A program made the translations under genes and the position numbers. From Peribacillus muralis (GTDB lineage Bacteria > Bacillota > Bacilli > Bacillales > DSM-1321), in NCBI RefSeq assembly GCF_001439925.1, contig NZ_LMBV01000023.1, positions 1-60,929 on the forward strand: 60,929 bases of DNA. The letters run 5' to 3'. Under the pieces are notes generated by a model. That model was given only the letters and a program-made list of their open reading frames with translations, was not told the DNA's origin and did not search any database. Every line of letters begins with the position of its first letter. The stretch's first letter is position 1. Shown piece after piece: positions 20,658 through 32,687 of this stretch.

Positions 20658-21269
20658 ATGACTCTGACGGAGCATTACTACTCACGAAAACCGGATGTCG
20701 AAAGCAATCCGAAATTTTGGGATTTTACATTAATGGGGCGTACCTTTCGCTTCAAAAGTGATAATGGTGTGTTTTCTAAAAAGGAAGTCGATTTTGGGTC
20801 GCGCCTTTTAGTTGAGAGCTTTACCCTCAATGAAGCTGTGGAAGGAAATATTCTTGATGTAGGCTGCGGGTATGGGCCAATCGGAATATCGATCGCGGCG
20901 GCTTATCCCGATAGAAAGATAGAAATGATCGATATAAATAGCCGGGCAGTTGAATTGTCAAAAGAAAATGCCGCCTCTAATGGGATTGCAAATGTGGAGA
21001 TTTACGAAAGTGATCGTTTTGACAAAGTAGGCGCCAATCAATTCGCTGCAATTCTTACGAACCCTCCCATTCGCGCAGGTAAAAGTGTAGTCCACGAAAT
21101 TTTAGAAGAAGGCTATCGCAGCTTGGTGGCCGGTGGAGAATTATGGGTGGTCATTCAAAAAAAACAAGGTGCACCATCCGCCATGGATAAAATGGAGCAA
21201 TTATTTGGAAATATTGAAGTGCCGATAAAGAAAAAAGGTTACTATATACTGTTATCCAAAAAGGTTTGA
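20658..21269 (+). CDS. ybxB: Class I SAM-dependent methyltransferase (RsmC-like, YbxB)
   Basis: The 203-residue protein has methyltransferase motif I ILDVGCGYGPIGI and the catalytic-type NPPIRAG, which resembles the NPPF motif of RsmC/RlmG rRNA guanine-N2 methyltransferases. An rRNA target is therefore likely but unproven. Starting at ATG 20658 leaves only one or two bases after the GGGGG of the ribosome site. The in-frame CTG at 20664 would have better spacing and match shorter homologues. It lies between rplL and rpoB as in B. subtilis. Confidence 0.88.
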   Translation: MTLTEHYYSRKPDVESNPKFWDFTLMGRTFRFKSDNGVFSKKEVDFGSRLLVESFTLNEAVEGNILDVGCGYGPIGISIAAAYPDRKIEMIDINSRAVELSKENAASNGIANVEIYESDRFDKVGANQFAAILTNPPIRAGKSVVHEILEEGYRSLVAGGELWVVIQKKQGAPSAMDKMEQLFGNIEVPIKKKGYYILLSKKV

Positions 21270-21294
21270 CTCTAAATTTTCGCTATGTTAGTAT
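21266..21294 (+). promoter_or_regulatory. Promoter of rpoB-rpoC
   Basis: TTGACT (21266-21271), 17-bp spacer, TAGTAT (21289-21294) preceded by TGT, giving an extended -10. It overlaps the last codon and stop of the methyltransferase gene and implies an rpoB leader of about 200 bases. Confidence 0.65.
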
Positions 21295-21338
21295 TATAAA
21301 ATGCATATATATAATTCCGTAACTATGCAATTTTTATA

Positions 21339-21438
21339 CCATTGGTGTATAACCAATGGATAATATGGGAAAAATATATAAATAATAGTTCGTTTTATGA
21401 GAAATAGTGGTTTTTAAAATAAAAACCATTTTCTTTTT
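21339..21438 (+). promoter_or_regulatory. Structured rpoB leader with candidate attenuator
   Basis: Two hairpins are visible. The first is a perfect 8-bp stem CCATTGGT/ACCAATGG (21339-21346 with 21352-21359) and has no T run. The second, TGGTTTTT/AAAAACCA (21408-21415 with 21421-21428), is followed by TTTTCTTTTT and looks like a weak intrinsic terminator. Together they suggest attenuation of RNA polymerase synthesis. Confidence 0.55.
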
Positions 21439-21507
21439 GTCTATGGAAATGATTCCTTTTCCGAGGCAAATGGATCCTTATAACGCTTGATTTAAGGGGT
21501 GAATCAG

Positions 21508-24500
21508 TTGACAGGTCAACTTGTTCAGTATGGACGACACCGCCAACGTAGAAGTTATGCAAGAATCAGTGAGGTTTTGGATCTTCCGAATCTGATTGAA
21601 ATTCAAACAGCTTCTTATCAATGGTTTCTAGATGTAGGTTTAAAGGAAATGTTCCAGGATATTTCCCCTATTGAAGATTTTACAGGTAATTTATCGTTAG
21701 AATTCATCGACTACAGCTTAGCTGAGCCGAAGTATTCTGTGGAAGAAACAAAAGAACGCGATGTTACGTATTCTGCACCACTTCGTGTAAAAGTGCGCCT
21801 TGTTAACAAAGAAACAGGGGAAGTTAAAGACCAAGATGTATTTATGGGTGACTTCCCGTTGATGACGGAAACAGGTACATTTGTCATCAATGGTGCCGAA
21901 CGGGTTATCGTATCCCAGTTAGTGCGCTCACCTAGCGTATATTACAACGGAAAAATGGATAAAAACGGTAAGTTAGGATTCTCTGCGACCGTTATTCCAA
22001 ACCGTGGCGCATGGCTCGAGTATGAAACAGACGCCAAGGATGTCGTTTATGTTCGAATCGACCGCACCAGGAAATTACCTATAACAGTATTGATGCGTGC
22101 TCTTGGATTCGGAACTGATCAGGAAATCATTGATTTGATCGGTGACAATGAATACCTTCGAAACACACTTGAAAAGGATAATACCGAGAGTGTAGAGAAA
22201 GCATTGCTGGAAATCTATGAGCGTTTACGCCCGGGTGAACCACCTACTGTCGAAAACGCGAAAAGTCTATTGGTTTCACGCTTTTTTGATCCAAAACGTT
22301 ATGATTTGGCTAACGTAGGTCGTTATAAAATTAACAAAAAACTGCATATAAAGAACCGTTTGTTCGGACAACGTATTGCAGAGACCTTGATTGATCCGGA
22401 AACTGGTGAAATCATTGTCGAAAAAGGTACAATGCTTGACCGCCGTACACTTGATAGGATTCTGCCTCATATTGAAGCTGGAATCGGATTCAAAACATTC
22501 CATCCTTCAGGCGGCGTGGTGGAAGAAGAGACCCTTCTTCAGCCTATTAAAGTGTTTGCGCCAAACGATGCTGAAGGTGAAAAGGTAATCAATATCATCG
22601 GTAATGCTTATGTGACTGATAAGGTCAAAAACATTACACCGGCTGATATTATTTCTTCTATTAGTTATTTCTTTAACTTATTGCATGGTGTAGGAATCAC
22701 GGATGACATCGACCATTTAGGTAACCGTCGTCTGCGTTCTGTTGGTGAATTGCTTCAAAACCAATTTAGAATCGGTTTATCTCGTATGGAACGTGTCGTT
22801 CGCGAACGGATGTCCATTCAAGATACAAATACGATAACGCCACAGCAACTAATCAACATTCGTCCTGTGATTGCATCCATCAAAGAGTTTTTTGGAAGCT
22901 CACAGCTTTCTCAATTCATGGATCAAACGAACCCATTGGCTGAACTGACTCATAAACGCCGTCTTTCTGCATTGGGACCTGGTGGTTTGACACGTGAGCG
23001 TGCCGGATTTGAAGTACGTGACGTTCATTATTCCCACTATGGCCGTATGTGTCCGATTGAAACGCCTGAGGGACCGAATATTGGTTTGATTAACTCTCTA
23101 TCCAGTTTTGCAAAGGTAAATCCATACGGTTTCATCGAAACACCGTATCGTCGGGTCGATCCTGAAACTGGTAGAATCACAAGCCAAATTGACTACTTAA
23201 CAGCTGATGAGGAAGATAACTATGTAGTTGCCCAAGCGAATGTACGTTTATCTGATGACGGATCATTCCTTGATAATGATGTCGTTGCACGTTTCCGCGG
23301 TGAAAATACCGTTGTTCCGCGTGACCGCGTCGATTACATGGATGTATCTCCTAAACAAGTCGTTTCTGCTGCGACAGCATGTATTCCTTTCTTGGAAAAC
23401 GATGACTCCAACCGTGCCCTTATGGGAGCGAACATGCAGCGTCAAGCAGTGCCTTTGCTACAACCGGAAGCGCCTCGAGTTGGAACGGGTATGGAATATG
23501 TTTCAGCGAAAGATTCCGGTGCCGCTGTCATCTGTAAGCACCCTGGTATCGTAGAGCACGTTGAATCACGTGAAGTATGGGTCCGCAGGGTAAGTGAAGT
23601 TGACGGACAGCAAGTAAAAGGCAATTTGGATAAATACCGTCTATTAAAATTCATTCGTTCTAACCAAGGAACGTGTTATAATCAACGCCCGATCGTAAGT
23701 GTCGGCGACAACGTCGTAAAAGGTGAAATTCTTGCTGATGGTCCTTCCATGGAAAAAGGTGAGTTAGCACTTGGACGTAACGTATTGGTTGCCTTCATGA
23801 CATGGGATGGGTACAACTATGAAGATGCCATCATCATGAGTGAACGTTTAGTTAAAGATGATGTGTATACTTCTATCCATATTGAAGAATATGAATCTGA
23901 ATCACGTGATACAAAATTAGGGCCTGAAGAAATCACTCGTGATATCCCTAATGTCGGGGAAGATGCGCTTCGTAATCTTGATGAGCGCGGAATTATCCGT
24001 GTTGGTGCAGAAGTAAAAGACGGAGATCTTCTAGTTGGTAAAGTCACGCCTAAAGGTGTAACCGAATTGACTGCTGAGGAACGTTTATTACATGCAATCT
24101 TTGGTGAAAAAGCACGTGAAGTAAGAGATACATCACTTCGTGTACCTCACGGCGGCGGTGGAATCGTCCTTGATGTTAAAGTATTTAACAGAGAAGATGG
24201 CGATGAACTTCCTCCTGGTGTAAACCAACTTGCACGTGTATATATCGTACAAAAACGTAAAATCCATGAAGGCGATAAAATGGCTGGACGACATGGTAAC
24301 AAAGGGGTAATCTCCAGGATCCTTCCTGAAGAGGATATGCCTTATTTACCAGACGGCACTCCAGTCGACATCATGTTGAATCCACTGGGTGTACCTTCAC
24401 GTATGAACATCGGACAGGTGCTTGAGCTGCACTTAGGTATGGCTGCACGCTCGCTTGGCATTCATGTAGCATCTCCTGTATTCGATGGTGCCACAGAGGA

Positions 24501-25077
24501 AGATGTTTGGGGTACGATTGCAGAAGCCGGGATGTCCCGTGATGCAAAAACTGTACTTTATGATGGTCGTTCAGGTGAAGCGTTCGATAACCGTGTGTCA
24601 GTCGGTGTCATGTATATGATTAAACTTGCACATATGGTCGATGATAAACTACATGCACGTTCAACTGGTCCTTACTCCCTAGTTACGCAACAACCACTTG
24701 GTGGTAAAGCGCAATTCGGTGGACAGCGTTTCGGTGAGATGGAAGTATGGGCACTTGAAGCTTATGGTGCTGCTTATACATTACAAGAAATCCTAACCGT
24801 TAAATCAGATGATGTCGTTGGTCGTGTGAAAACGTACGAAGCGATTGTCAAAGGTGAAAATGTCCCTGAACCTGGCGTTCCTGAATCCTTCAAAGTATTG
24901 ATCAAGGAGCTTCAAAGTTTAGGATTGGATGTTAAAATTCTTAATGCCGAAGACCGTGAAATCGAAATGCGTGATTTGGAAGATGAAGAAGAAGCCAACC
25001 AAGCAGACAAATTAAGCCTTGATGCTGATACAAAAGATATGGTTGCCTCCGAAGTAGGGGCACCTGTCAAAGAATAA
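21508..25077 (+). CDS. rpoB: RNA polymerase beta subunit
   Basis: RpoB forms half of the catalytic cleft. From TTG 21508, six bases after TAAGGGGTG, the protein is 1189 residues and begins [19 protein letters not shown]. This start puts the rifampicin-region residues at Q469, H482 and S487, the B. subtilis numbering, and all three are the sensitive type. The in-frame GTG at 21499 lies inside the ribosome site and is rejected. The C-terminus ends with an acidic tail. rpoC follows after about 180 bases. Confidence 0.98.
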   Translation: MTGQLVQYGRHRQRRSYARISEVLDLPNLIEIQTASYQWFLDVGLKEMFQDISPIEDFTGNLSLEFIDYSLAEPKYSVEETKERDVTYSAPLRVKVRLVNKETGEVKDQDVFMGDFPLMTETGTFVINGAERVIVSQLVRSPSVYYNGKMDKNGKLGFSATVIPNRGAWLEYETDAKDVVYVRIDRTRKLPITVLMRALGFGTDQEIIDLIGDNEYLRNTLEKDNTESVEKALLEIYERLRPGEPPTVENAKSLLVSRFFDPKRYDLANVGRYKINKKLHIKNRLFGQRIAETLIDPETGEIIVEKGTMLDRRTLDRILPHIEAGIGFKTFHPSGGVVEEETLLQPIKVFAPNDAEGEKVINIIGNAYVTDKVKNITPADIISSISYFFNLLHGVGITDDIDHLGNRRLRSVGELLQNQFRIGLSRMERVVRERMSIQDTNTITPQQLINIRPVIASIKEFFGSSQLSQFMDQTNPLAELTHKRRLSALGPGGLTRERAGFEVRDVHYSHYGRMCPIETPEGPNIGLINSLSSFAKVNPYGFIETPYRRVDPETGRITSQIDYLTADEEDNYVVAQANVRLSDDGSFLDNDVVARFRGENTVVPRDRVDYMDVSPKQVVSAATACIPFLENDDSNRALMGANMQRQAVPLLQPEAPRVGTGMEYVSAKDSGAAVICKHPGIVEHVESREVWVRRVSEVDGQQVKGNLDKYRLLKFIRSNQGTCYNQRPIVSVGDNVVKGEILADGPSMEKGELALGRNVLVAFMTWDGYNYEDAIIMSERLVKDDVYTSIHIEEYESESRDTKLGPEEITRDIPNVGEDALRNLDERGIIRVGAEVKDGDLLVGKVTPKGVTELTAEERLLHAIFGEKAREVRDTSLRVPHGGGGIVLDVKVFNREDGDELPPGVNQLARVYIVQKRKIHEGDKMAGRHGNKGVISRILPEEDMPYLPDGTPVDIMLNPLGVPSRMNIGQVLELHLGMAARSLGIHVASPVFDGATEEDVWGTIAEAGMSRDAKTVLYDGRSGEAFDNRVSVGVMYMIKLAHMVDDKLHARSTGPYSLVTQQPLGGKAQFGGQRFGEMEVWALEAYGAAYTLQEILTVKSDDVVGRVKTYEAIVKGENVPEPGVPESFKVLIKELQSLGLDVKILNAEDREIEMRDLEDEEEANQADKLSLDADTKDMVASEVGAPVKE

Positions 25078-25261
25078 AAATTAAATATAAACATTTCTAG
25101 TTATATATAATCCGCTCTGACTGGCAGCAAGGTGTTTCTTTAAAGATCCTGCTGCCTTGTTAGAGCCTTATTGATTCAATCAACCATCATCCGGTGTAGA
25201 TTGCCTGGTGAATTCCAGCAATCAAGGGTTAAACCCGGAGATTAAAAGGGAGGTAGGCCCC

Positions 25262-28200
25262 TTGTTAGACGTTAATAATTTTGAGTATATGAAAATTGGT
25301 CTTGCTTCACCAGACAAGATTCGCTCTTGGTCACATGGAGAAGTGAAGAAGCCAGAAACAATCAACTATCGTACGTTAAAGCCAGAAAAAGACGGTTTAT
25401 TCTGTGAGAGAATTTTTGGACCTCAAAAGGACTGGGAATGTCATTGCGGAAAATATAAACGTGTTCGTTATAAAGGCGTAGTCTGTGACCGTTGTGGCGT
25501 TGAAGTCACTCGTGCCAAGGTACGTCGTGAACGTATGGGCCATATTGAACTTGCTGCTCCAGTTTCACATATCTGGTATTTCAAAGGAATCCCAAGCCGT
25601 ATGGGACTTGTTCTTGATATGTCTCCACGTGCTTTGGAAGAAGTTATTTACTTTGCGTCTTACGTCGTAACTGAAACGGGCGATACAACTTTAGAAAAGA
25701 AACAGCTTCTTTCTGAAAAGGAATATCGTACATACCGTGAAAAATACGGTAAGAAGTTCCAAGCCGCCATGGGTGCGGAAGCTATTAAAAAACTTCTACA
25801 AGATATAGATACGGAAAAGGAAGTAGAATCGTTGAAAGAGGAGCTTAAAACGGCTCAAGGACAACGCAGAACCCGTGCTATCAAACGCTTGGAAGTGCTA
25901 GAAGCATTCCGTAACTCCGGTAATGAACCTTCATGGATGATCCTGGATGTGCTTCCGGTCATTCCACCGGAACTTCGTCCAATGGTACAACTTGATGGTG
26001 GACGCTTCGCTACATCTGATTTAAATGATCTTTACCGTCGTGTCATTAACCGTAATAATCGTTTGAAACGTTTACTTGACCTTGGAGCACCAAGCATTAT
26101 CGTTCAAAATGAAAAGCGTATGCTTCAAGAAGCTGTTGATGCTCTAATCGATAATGGCCGTCGTGGCCGTCCGGTAACAGGACCTGGTAACCGTCCATTA
26201 AAATCACTATCTCATATGTTAAAAGGTAAACAAGGCCGCTTCCGTCAAAACCTTCTTGGTAAACGTGTTGATTACTCTGGACGTTCGGTTATCGTAGTTG
26301 GACCGAACTTAAAGATGTACCAATGTGGTCTTCCGAAGGAAATGGCGATCGAATTATTCAAACCGTTCGTTATGAAGGAACTTGTTCAAAGAGGCCTGGC
26401 GCATAACATTAAATCCGCCAAGCGTAAAATCGAACGTTTATCTCCTGAAATTTGGGATGTCCTTGAAGAAGTGATCAGAGAGCATCCGGTATTATTGAAT
26501 CGTGCACCGACACTTCATAGACTTGGTATCCAAGCATTTGAGCCAACCTTGGTCGAAGGTCGCGCAATTCGTTTGCATCCACTTGTATGTACAGCCTACA
26601 ATGCTGACTTTGACGGTGACCAAATGGCGGTTCACGTTCCGCTTTCTTCCGAGGCTCAAGCTGAGGCTCGCATGCTTATGCTTGCAGCGCAGAACATCTT
26701 GAACCCTAAAGATGGTAAACCAGTCGTTACACCTTCTCAAGATATGGTATTAGGTAACTATTACTTAACATTGGAAAGAGAAGGCGCAATCGGTGAAGGC
26801 ATGATCTTTAAAGACACTAGCGAAGCATTACTTGCATACCAAAACGGATATGTACACTTGCATTCCCGTTGTGCCGTACATGCATCGTCACTAAATAATG
26901 AAACATTCACTGAAGAGCAAAACGGCCAGTTGCTTATTACGACTGTCGGTAAATTGATTTTCAATGAAATCTTACCAAAATCATTCCCGTATATTAATGA
27001 ACCGACACGATATAACCTGGAAACGAAAACTCCAGAAAAATATTTCGTGGAAAAAGGCGCTAATATCCCTGAATTGATCGAGGCTCAACCTGCTATTGAT
27101 CCATTCAAGAAAAAAATTCTTGGAAATATCATTGCGGAAGTCTTTAAACGCTTTAAAATCACGGAAACTTCAAAAATGCTTGACAGAATGAAGGACCTTG
27201 GATTCAAATACTCGACAAAAGCTGGTATTACCGTTGGTGTGGCTGATATCGTAGTTTTAAAAGAAAAACAAGGAATCATTACTGAGGCTCAAACGAAAGT
27301 GGATAACGTCCTGAAGCAATTCAGACGTGGTCTGATTACCGAGGATGAGCGATATGATCGCGTCATTTCGATCTGGAGTGCTGCAAAGGATACCATTCAG
27401 TCTAAACTTATGGACTCATTGGATCGCCGCAACCCGATCTTCATGATGAGTGACTCCGGTGCCCGTGGTAACGCATCTAACTTCACGCAGCTTGCGGGTA
27501 TGCGCGGATTGATGGCCAACCCGGCTGGACGGATCATTGAATTACCGATCAAATCAAGTTTCCGTGAAGGTTTAACAGTGTTGGAGTATTTCATCTCTAC
27601 ACATGGTGCGCGTAAAGGTCTTGCCGATACAGCACTTAAAACAGCCGATTCCGGTTACCTTACTCGTCGACTTGTTGACGTTGCCCAAGATGTCATCATC
27701 CGTGATGACGATTGTGGAACGGACCGCGGCTTGAAAATTTCAGCCTTGAGAGAAGGTACTGAAATAATCGAGCATCTTGAAGAACGCCTAGTCGGCCGTT
27801 ATGCAAGAAAAGCGATCAAACATCCAGAAACAAATGAAGTAATTGTGGCTGAAAACGATCTTATTACCGAAGATCTTGCTCATTATATCGAATCGCTTGG
27901 TATTGATACAGCATGGATCCGTTCTGCCTTTACATGTAACACCAGCCATGGTGTATGTAAAAAATGTTATGGACGCAACTTGGCTACTGGTCAAGAAGTC
28001 GAAGTGGGCGAAGCTGTAGGTATCATCGCAGCTCAATCAATCGGAGAACCTGGTACCCAGTTAACGATGCGTACATTCCATACTGGTGGGGTTGCCGGTG
28101 ATGATATCACACAAGGTCTTCCTCGTATCCAAGAGATATTTGAAGCAAGGAACCCTAAAGGGCAAGCTGTCATTTCCGAAATCGAAGGTACGGTCGTTTC

Positions 28201-28861
28201 AATTAACGAAATCCGGGATAAACAACAGGAAATCGTCGTTCAAGGAGCAGTGGAGTCACGCACATATACTGCCCCATACACAGCGCGCCTAAGAGTTACT
28301 GTTGATACTCCTGTCCGTCGCGGTGAAGAGTTGACTGAGGGATCCATCGACCCGAAAGAATTGCTGAAAGTTACCGATGTACTTACCGTTCAGGAATACC
28401 TGTTACACGAAGTGCAGAAAGTATACCGGATGCAGGGGGTTGAAATCGGTGATAAACATATCGAGGTAATGGTTAGACAAATGATGCGGAAAGTCCGTGT
28501 GCTTGATGCGGGTGAGACGGAAGTGCTTCCAGGAACATTATTGGATGTTAACCAGTTCACCACTGCAAACACAGGTGCATTATTGACTAACAAATTGCCA
28601 GCTACAGGACGCCCTGTATTACTGGGTATCACAAAAGCATCTCTAGAAACGGATTCCTTCTTGTCTGCAGCATCATTCCAAGAAACAACTAGGGTATTGA
28701 CTGATGCAGCAATTAAAGGAAAACGTGATGAGTTGCTTGGTCTTAAAGAAAATGTCATCATCGGTAAACTTGTTCCAGCAGGTACAGGAATGCTTCGTTA
28801 CAGAAAAGCAAACCCTGTCGTTGTTGGTGATGATAGCGCCGAGACAGTATCAGTGGACTAA
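25262..28861 (+). CDS. rpoC: RNA polymerase beta' subunit
   Basis: RpoC holds the active site. The start is TTG 25262, seven bases after AAAGGGAGGT, giving 1199 residues and the N-terminus [17 protein letters not shown]; a longer frame from 25208 has no ribosome site. Visible are the N-terminal zinc-binding cysteines (CHCGKY...CDRCG), the catalytic NADFDGDQM with Asp449, Asp451 and Asp453, the second zinc site ([13 protein letters not shown]), and the trigger-loop region around [16 protein letters not shown]. Confidence 0.98.
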   Translation: MLDVNNFEYMKIGLASPDKIRSWSHGEVKKPETINYRTLKPEKDGLFCERIFGPQKDWECHCGKYKRVRYKGVVCDRCGVEVTRAKVRRERMGHIELAAPVSHIWYFKGIPSRMGLVLDMSPRALEEVIYFASYVVTETGDTTLEKKQLLSEKEYRTYREKYGKKFQAAMGAEAIKKLLQDIDTEKEVESLKEELKTAQGQRRTRAIKRLEVLEAFRNSGNEPSWMILDVLPVIPPELRPMVQLDGGRFATSDLNDLYRRVINRNNRLKRLLDLGAPSIIVQNEKRMLQEAVDALIDNGRRGRPVTGPGNRPLKSLSHMLKGKQGRFRQNLLGKRVDYSGRSVIVVGPNLKMYQCGLPKEMAIELFKPFVMKELVQRGLAHNIKSAKRKIERLSPEIWDVLEEVIREHPVLLNRAPTLHRLGIQAFEPTLVEGRAIRLHPLVCTAYNADFDGDQMAVHVPLSSEAQAEARMLMLAAQNILNPKDGKPVVTPSQDMVLGNYYLTLEREGAIGEGMIFKDTSEALLAYQNGYVHLHSRCAVHASSLNNETFTEEQNGQLLITTVGKLIFNEILPKSFPYINEPTRYNLETKTPEKYFVEKGANIPELIEAQPAIDPFKKKILGNIIAEVFKRFKITETSKMLDRMKDLGFKYSTKAGITVGVADIVVLKEKQGIITEAQTKVDNVLKQFRRGLITEDERYDRVISIWSAAKDTIQSKLMDSLDRRNPIFMMSDSGARGNASNFTQLAGMRGLMANPAGRIIELPIKSSFREGLTVLEYFISTHGARKGLADTALKTADSGYLTRRLVDVAQDVIIRDDDCGTDRGLKISALREGTEIIEHLEERLVGRYARKAIKHPETNEVIVAENDLITEDLAHYIESLGIDTAWIRSAFTCNTSHGVCKKCYGRNLATGQEVEVGEAVGIIAAQSIGEPGTQLTMRTFHTGGVAGDDITQGLPRIQEIFEARNPKGQAVISEIEGTVVSINEIRDKQQEIVVQGAVESRTYTAPYTARLRVTVDTPVRRGEELTEGSIDPKELLKVTDVLTVQEYLLHEVQKVYRMQGVEIGDKHIEVMVRQMMRKVRVLDAGETEVLPGTLLDVNQFTTANTGALLTNKLPATGRPVLLGITKASLETDSFLSAASFQETTRVLTDAAIKGKRDELLGLKENVIIGKLVPAGTGMLRYRKANPVVVGDDSAETVSVD

Positions 28862-28870
28862 GTAATAAAG

Positions 28871-28955
28871 GACCAGCTCAATGACGAAACTGAAAACGGT
28901 CCTCCTTTAATCAAAGGGAGGCAATGATCAGAATTATTGAGCTGGTCTCTCTTAA
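28871..28955 (+). promoter_or_regulatory. Large nested hairpin downstream of rpoC
   Basis: A perfect 12-bp stem (GACCAGCTCAAT at 28871-28882 with ATTGAGCTGGTC at 28936-28947) encloses a second hairpin in which CCTCCTTT (28901-28908) faces AAAGGGAGG (28913-28921). The downstream tail TCTCTCTT is only moderately T-rich. It may terminate rpoBC transcription, but the internal structure is more elaborate than a simple terminator. Confidence 0.55.
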
Positions 28956-29078
28956 TTACGAAGATGTCTGTAAGCCCAATCGGGATTCAGACTCTAATAT
29001 TTCGCTAAAGCAATGTGCAAATCTTTATAGAAATATGTATGGAAAACCTTTTGCTTTTAATAATTTTTTTGAAAGAAG

Positions 29079-29108
29079 TTGACAGTATCCGACTTATAAT
29101 GATACTAT
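29079..29108 (+). promoter_or_regulatory. Promoter of ybxF-rpsL-rpsG-fusA
   Basis: A perfect TTGACA (29079-29084) with TACTAT (29103-29108) at 18-bp spacing. A TATAAT at 29095-29100 is too close (10 bp) to this -35 box. The leader to ybxF would be about 40 bases. Confidence 0.55.
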
Positions 29109-29155
29109 AGCAAAGGTGCTCCTATGTTACCCTGTAACTTTGGAGGATATGGACC

Positions 29156-29404
29156 ATGTCTTATGAAAAAGTACTACAGGCAAAGTCAGTGATTATAGGA
29201 ACGAAACAAGCAGTTAGAGCTCTTAAAAACAATTTAATTCAAGAAGTTATCATCGCTGTTGATGCAGATATATACTTGACTGGGCGTGTCATTGAGACCG
29301 CTAAAGAATTGGATGTTCCTATCACATATGTTGATTCGATGAGAATGCTTGGCAAAGCATGTGGTATTGATGTCGGAGCAGCAACTGTTGCCATTAAAAA
29401 GTAA
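29156..29404 (+). CDS. ybxF: L7Ae/L30e-family RNA-binding protein (YbxF)
   Basis: The 82-residue protein is a single L7Ae/L30e domain (LKNNLIQEVIIAVDADIYLTG and ITYVDSMRMLGKACGIDVGAA). In B. subtilis the homologue is known to bind kink-turn RNA; its cellular target is unsettled. ATG 29156 follows GGAGG at 29142-29146. It opens the str operon ahead of rpsL, an association with translation that is constant in Bacilli. Confidence 0.92.
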   Translation: MSYEKVLQAKSVIIGTKQAVRALKNNLIQEVIIAVDADIYLTGRVIETAKELDVPITYVDSMRMLGKACGIDVGAATVAIKK

Positions 29405-29484
29405 AAATGTTTTTGCAATAATATTTGCAAAGACTTTGTTTTTACCCATTTATGAACCACCTGGATGTGTGGTACTAGAAATGA

Positions 29485-29931
<447 letters not shown>

Positions 29932-29972
29932 TCTTAAACAAAAATTAAACTTGCTTGAAAGGAGGAAATATA

Positions 29973-30443
29973 ATGCCTCGTAAAGGACCTGTAACGAAAA
30001 GAGACGTATTACCAGATCCAATTTATAATTCAAAACTTGTGACTCGCTTAATCAACAAATTAATGGTTGATGGACAAAGAGGTAAATCACAAAAAATTCT
30101 TTACTCTGCATTTGATTTAATCAAAGAACGTACTGGCAACGAGCCAATCGAAGTTTTCGATCAAGCTCTTAAAAACATCATGCCTGTATTAGAAGTAAAA
30201 GCACGCCGTGTGGGTGGAGCTAACTACCAAGTACCAGTTGAGGTGCGCCCAGACCGTAAATCAACTCTAGGACTTCGTTGGTTAGTTAAATACTCTCGCC
30301 TTCGTGGAGAAAAAACGATGGAAGAGCGTTTAGCTTACGAAATCATGGATGCTGCAAACAATACTGGAGCAGCAGTTAAGAAACGTGAAGATACACACAA
30401 AATGGCTGAAGCTAATAAAGCATTCGCTCATTATCGCTGGTAA
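29973..30443 (+). CDS. rpsG: 30S ribosomal protein S7
   Basis: S7 is the assembly nucleator of the 30S head and contacts E-site tRNA. The 156 residues start [16 protein letters not shown] and include [17 protein letters not shown] 29973 follows AAAGGAGGAAATATA; the in-frame ATG at 29955 overlaps the ribosome site and is rejected. It lies 41 bases after rpsL in the str operon. Confidence 0.98.
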   Translation: MPRKGPVTKRDVLPDPIYNSKLVTRLINKLMVDGQRGKSQKILYSAFDLIKERTGNEPIEVFDQALKNIMPVLEVKARRVGGANYQVPVEVRPDRKSTLGLRWLVKYSRLRGEKTMEERLAYEIMDAANNTGAAVKKREDTHKMAEANKAFAHYRW

Positions 30444-30487
30444 AATCTATTACTATAAAATCCTTATAAAAGGAAGGAGAAAGACAA

Positions 30488-32566
30488 ATGGCAAGAGAGT
30501 TCTCCTTAGCAAATACTCGTAATATCGGTATCATGGCTCACATCGATGCTGGTAAAACGACAACAACAGAACGTGTTCTATATTACACTGGTAAAATCCA
30601 TAAAATTGGTGAAACACACGAAGGTGCTTCACAAATGGACTGGATGGAACAGGAACAAGAACGCGGAATCACGATCACTTCCGCTGCAACAACTGCACAG
30701 TGGAAAGGGCACCGTGTAAACATCATCGATACGCCTGGACACGTAGACTTCACAGTTGAAGTTGAACGTTCATTGCGTGTTCTTGATGGAGCTGTAGCTG
30801 TACTTGATGCCCAATCAGGTGTTGAGCCTCAAACTGAAACAGTTTGGCGCCAAGCTACAACTTACGGTGTACCACGTGTCGTATTCGTAAACAAAATGGA
30901 CAAAATCGGTGCGGATTTCCTTTATTCAGTAGGAACGATCCACGATCGTCTACAAGCTAATGCTCACCCGGTTCAGTTACCTATCGGTGCTGAAGATCAA
31001 TTCTCAGCAATCATTGACCTTATCGAAATGAAAGCTCATTTCTATGCCAATGACCTAGGAACTGATATCACTGTTGGTGAAATTCCTGAAGAACATCGTG
31101 AATTGGCTGAAGAGTACCGTGAAAAGCTAATTGAAGCAGTAGCAGAAGTTAATGAAGACTTAATGGAAAAATACCTTGGCGGCGAAGAAATCAGCATTGC
31201 TGAATTGAAAGCAGCCATTCGTACAGCTACCGTTAATGTTGAATTCTTCCCAGTTATCTGTGGATCAGCTTTCAAAAACAAAGGTGTTCAATTAATGCTT
31301 GATAACGTTATTGACTTCCTTCCATCTCCATTAGACGTGCCGGCTATTAAGGGTACTCTACCAGATACTGAAGATGAAGTAGAACGCCATTCAGATGATT
31401 CTGAACCGTTCTCAGCTTTAGCGTTTAAAGTTATGACTGACCCTTACGTTGGTAAACTTACATTCTTCCGCGTGTACTCAGGTACATTGGAATCTGGATC
31501 ATATGTAATCAACTCAACAAAAGGTAAACGTGAACGTATTGGACGTATCCTTCAAATGCACGCAAACAGCCGTGAAGAAATCTCTACTGTATTTGCAGGG
31601 GATATCGCTGCTGCTGTTGGATTGAAAGATACGACTACTGGTGATACTCTATGTGATGACAAGAACCAAGTAATTCTTGAATCCATGGTATTCCCAGAGC
31701 CAGTTATCTCACTTTCTGTTGAACCGAAATCAAAAGCAGACCAAGACAAAATGGGTCAAGCTTTACAAAAGCTACAAGATGAAGATCCTACATTCCGTGC
31801 GCATACTGACCAAGAAACTGGTCAAACGATTATCGCTGGTATGGGTGAGCTTCACTTGGACATCCTTGTTGACCGTATGCGTCGCGAATTCAAAGTGGAA
31901 GCAAACGTCGGTGCTCCTCAAGTAGCATACCGTGAAACTTTCCGTGGTTCAGCTAAAGTTGAAGGTAAATTCGTTCGTCAATCTGGTGGACGTGGACAAT
32001 TCGGACACGTATGGATCGAATTTGGTCCAAACGAAGAAGGTAAAGGATTCGAATTTGAAAATGCTATCGTCGGTGGTGTAGTACCACGTGAATACATCCC
32101 TGCAGTTCAAGCTGGATTAGTTGATTCACTTGACCGTGGTGTACTTGCTGGATACCCGCTAGTCGACATTAAAGCAAAATTATTCGACGGATCTTACCAT
32201 GACGTTGACTCCAATGAAATGGCATTTAAAATTGCTGCATCAATGGCCCTTAAAAATGCTGCTTCAAAATGTAAACCGGTTATCCTTGAACCAATCATGA
32301 AAGTGGAAGTTGTAATTCCTGAAGATTATCTAGGCGACATCATGGGAGATATCACATCTCGTCGTGGTCGTGTAGAAGGTATGGAAGCTCGCGGTAACAC
32401 GCAAATGGTTAAATCCATGGTTCCGTTATCTGAAATGTTCGGATATGCAACATCTCTACGTTCTAACACGCAAGGACGCGGAACATTCTCTATGCACTTC
32501 GATCATTATGAAGAAGTACCTAAGAGCATTTCTGAAGAAATCATCAAAAAAAATAAAGGTGAATAA
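30488..32566 (+). CDS. fusA: Elongation factor G
   Basis: EF-G catalyses ribosomal translocation with GTP. The 692 residues contain the G1 motif AHIDAGKT (17-24), G3 DTPGH, G4 NKMD and the five-domain layout of the family, ending with the domain IV/V block. ATG 30488 follows AAGGAAGGAGAAAGACAA. It is the third gene of the str operon. The tuf promoter candidate begins immediately after its stop codon. Confidence 0.98.
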   Translation: MAREFSLANTRNIGIMAHIDAGKTTTTERVLYYTGKIHKIGETHEGASQMDWMEQEQERGITITSAATTAQWKGHRVNIIDTPGHVDFTVEVERSLRVLDGAVAVLDAQSGVEPQTETVWRQATTYGVPRVVFVNKMDKIGADFLYSVGTIHDRLQANAHPVQLPIGAEDQFSAIIDLIEMKAHFYANDLGTDITVGEIPEEHRELAEEYREKLIEAVAEVNEDLMEKYLGGEEISIAELKAAIRTATVNVEFFPVICGSAFKNKGVQLMLDNVIDFLPSPLDVPAIKGTLPDTEDEVERHSDDSEPFSALAFKVMTDPYVGKLTFFRVYSGTLESGSYVINSTKGKRERIGRILQMHANSREEISTVFAGDIAAAVGLKDTTTGDTLCDDKNQVILESMVFPEPVISLSVEPKSKADQDKMGQALQKLQDEDPTFRAHTDQETGQTIIAGMGELHLDILVDRMRREFKVEANVGAPQVAYRETFRGSAKVEGKFVRQSGGRGQFGHVWIEFGPNEEGKGFEFENAIVGGVVPREYIPAVQAGLVDSLDRGVLAGYPLVDIKAKLFDGSYHDVDSNEMAFKIAASMALKNAASKCKPVILEPIMKVEVVIPEDYLGDIMGDITSRRGRVEGMEARGNTQMVKSMVPLSEMFGYATSLRSNTQGRGTFSMHFDHYEEVPKSISEEIIKKNKGE

Positions 32567-32640
32567 TTGATTTTCATCTCTTATTAAAGTATAACTATCT
32601 TATGTAAGCTGTGATGGAAGAATAAGTCTTCTTTCACAGC
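32567..32640 (+). promoter_or_regulatory. Candidate internal tuf promoter and leader hairpin
   Basis: TTGATT (32567-32572) and TATAAC (32590-32595) lie 17 bp apart directly after fusA. Downstream, 32608-32640 folds into a long hairpin: GCTGTGA/TCACAGC (7 bp), one mismatch, then GGAAGA/TCTTCT-type pairing around a short loop. No T run follows it, so it is not a terminator. Confidence 0.5.
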
Positions 32641-32687
32641 CCTTATATACTTAATCTTTTATTTAAAACACTAAGGAGGAATTCCTA

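Noticed and set aside
21295..21300. TATAAA as -10 box of the rpoB promoter
   Set aside because: Spacing to TTGACT would be 23 bp; TAGTAT with an extended TG element at 17 bp is better.
28924..29082. 52-codon frame between rpoC and ybxF as a gene
   Set aside because: Ribosome site only 2 bases from the ATG and buried in a hairpin; no recognisable product; it ends inside the next promoter. Kept as an observation, not as a CDS.
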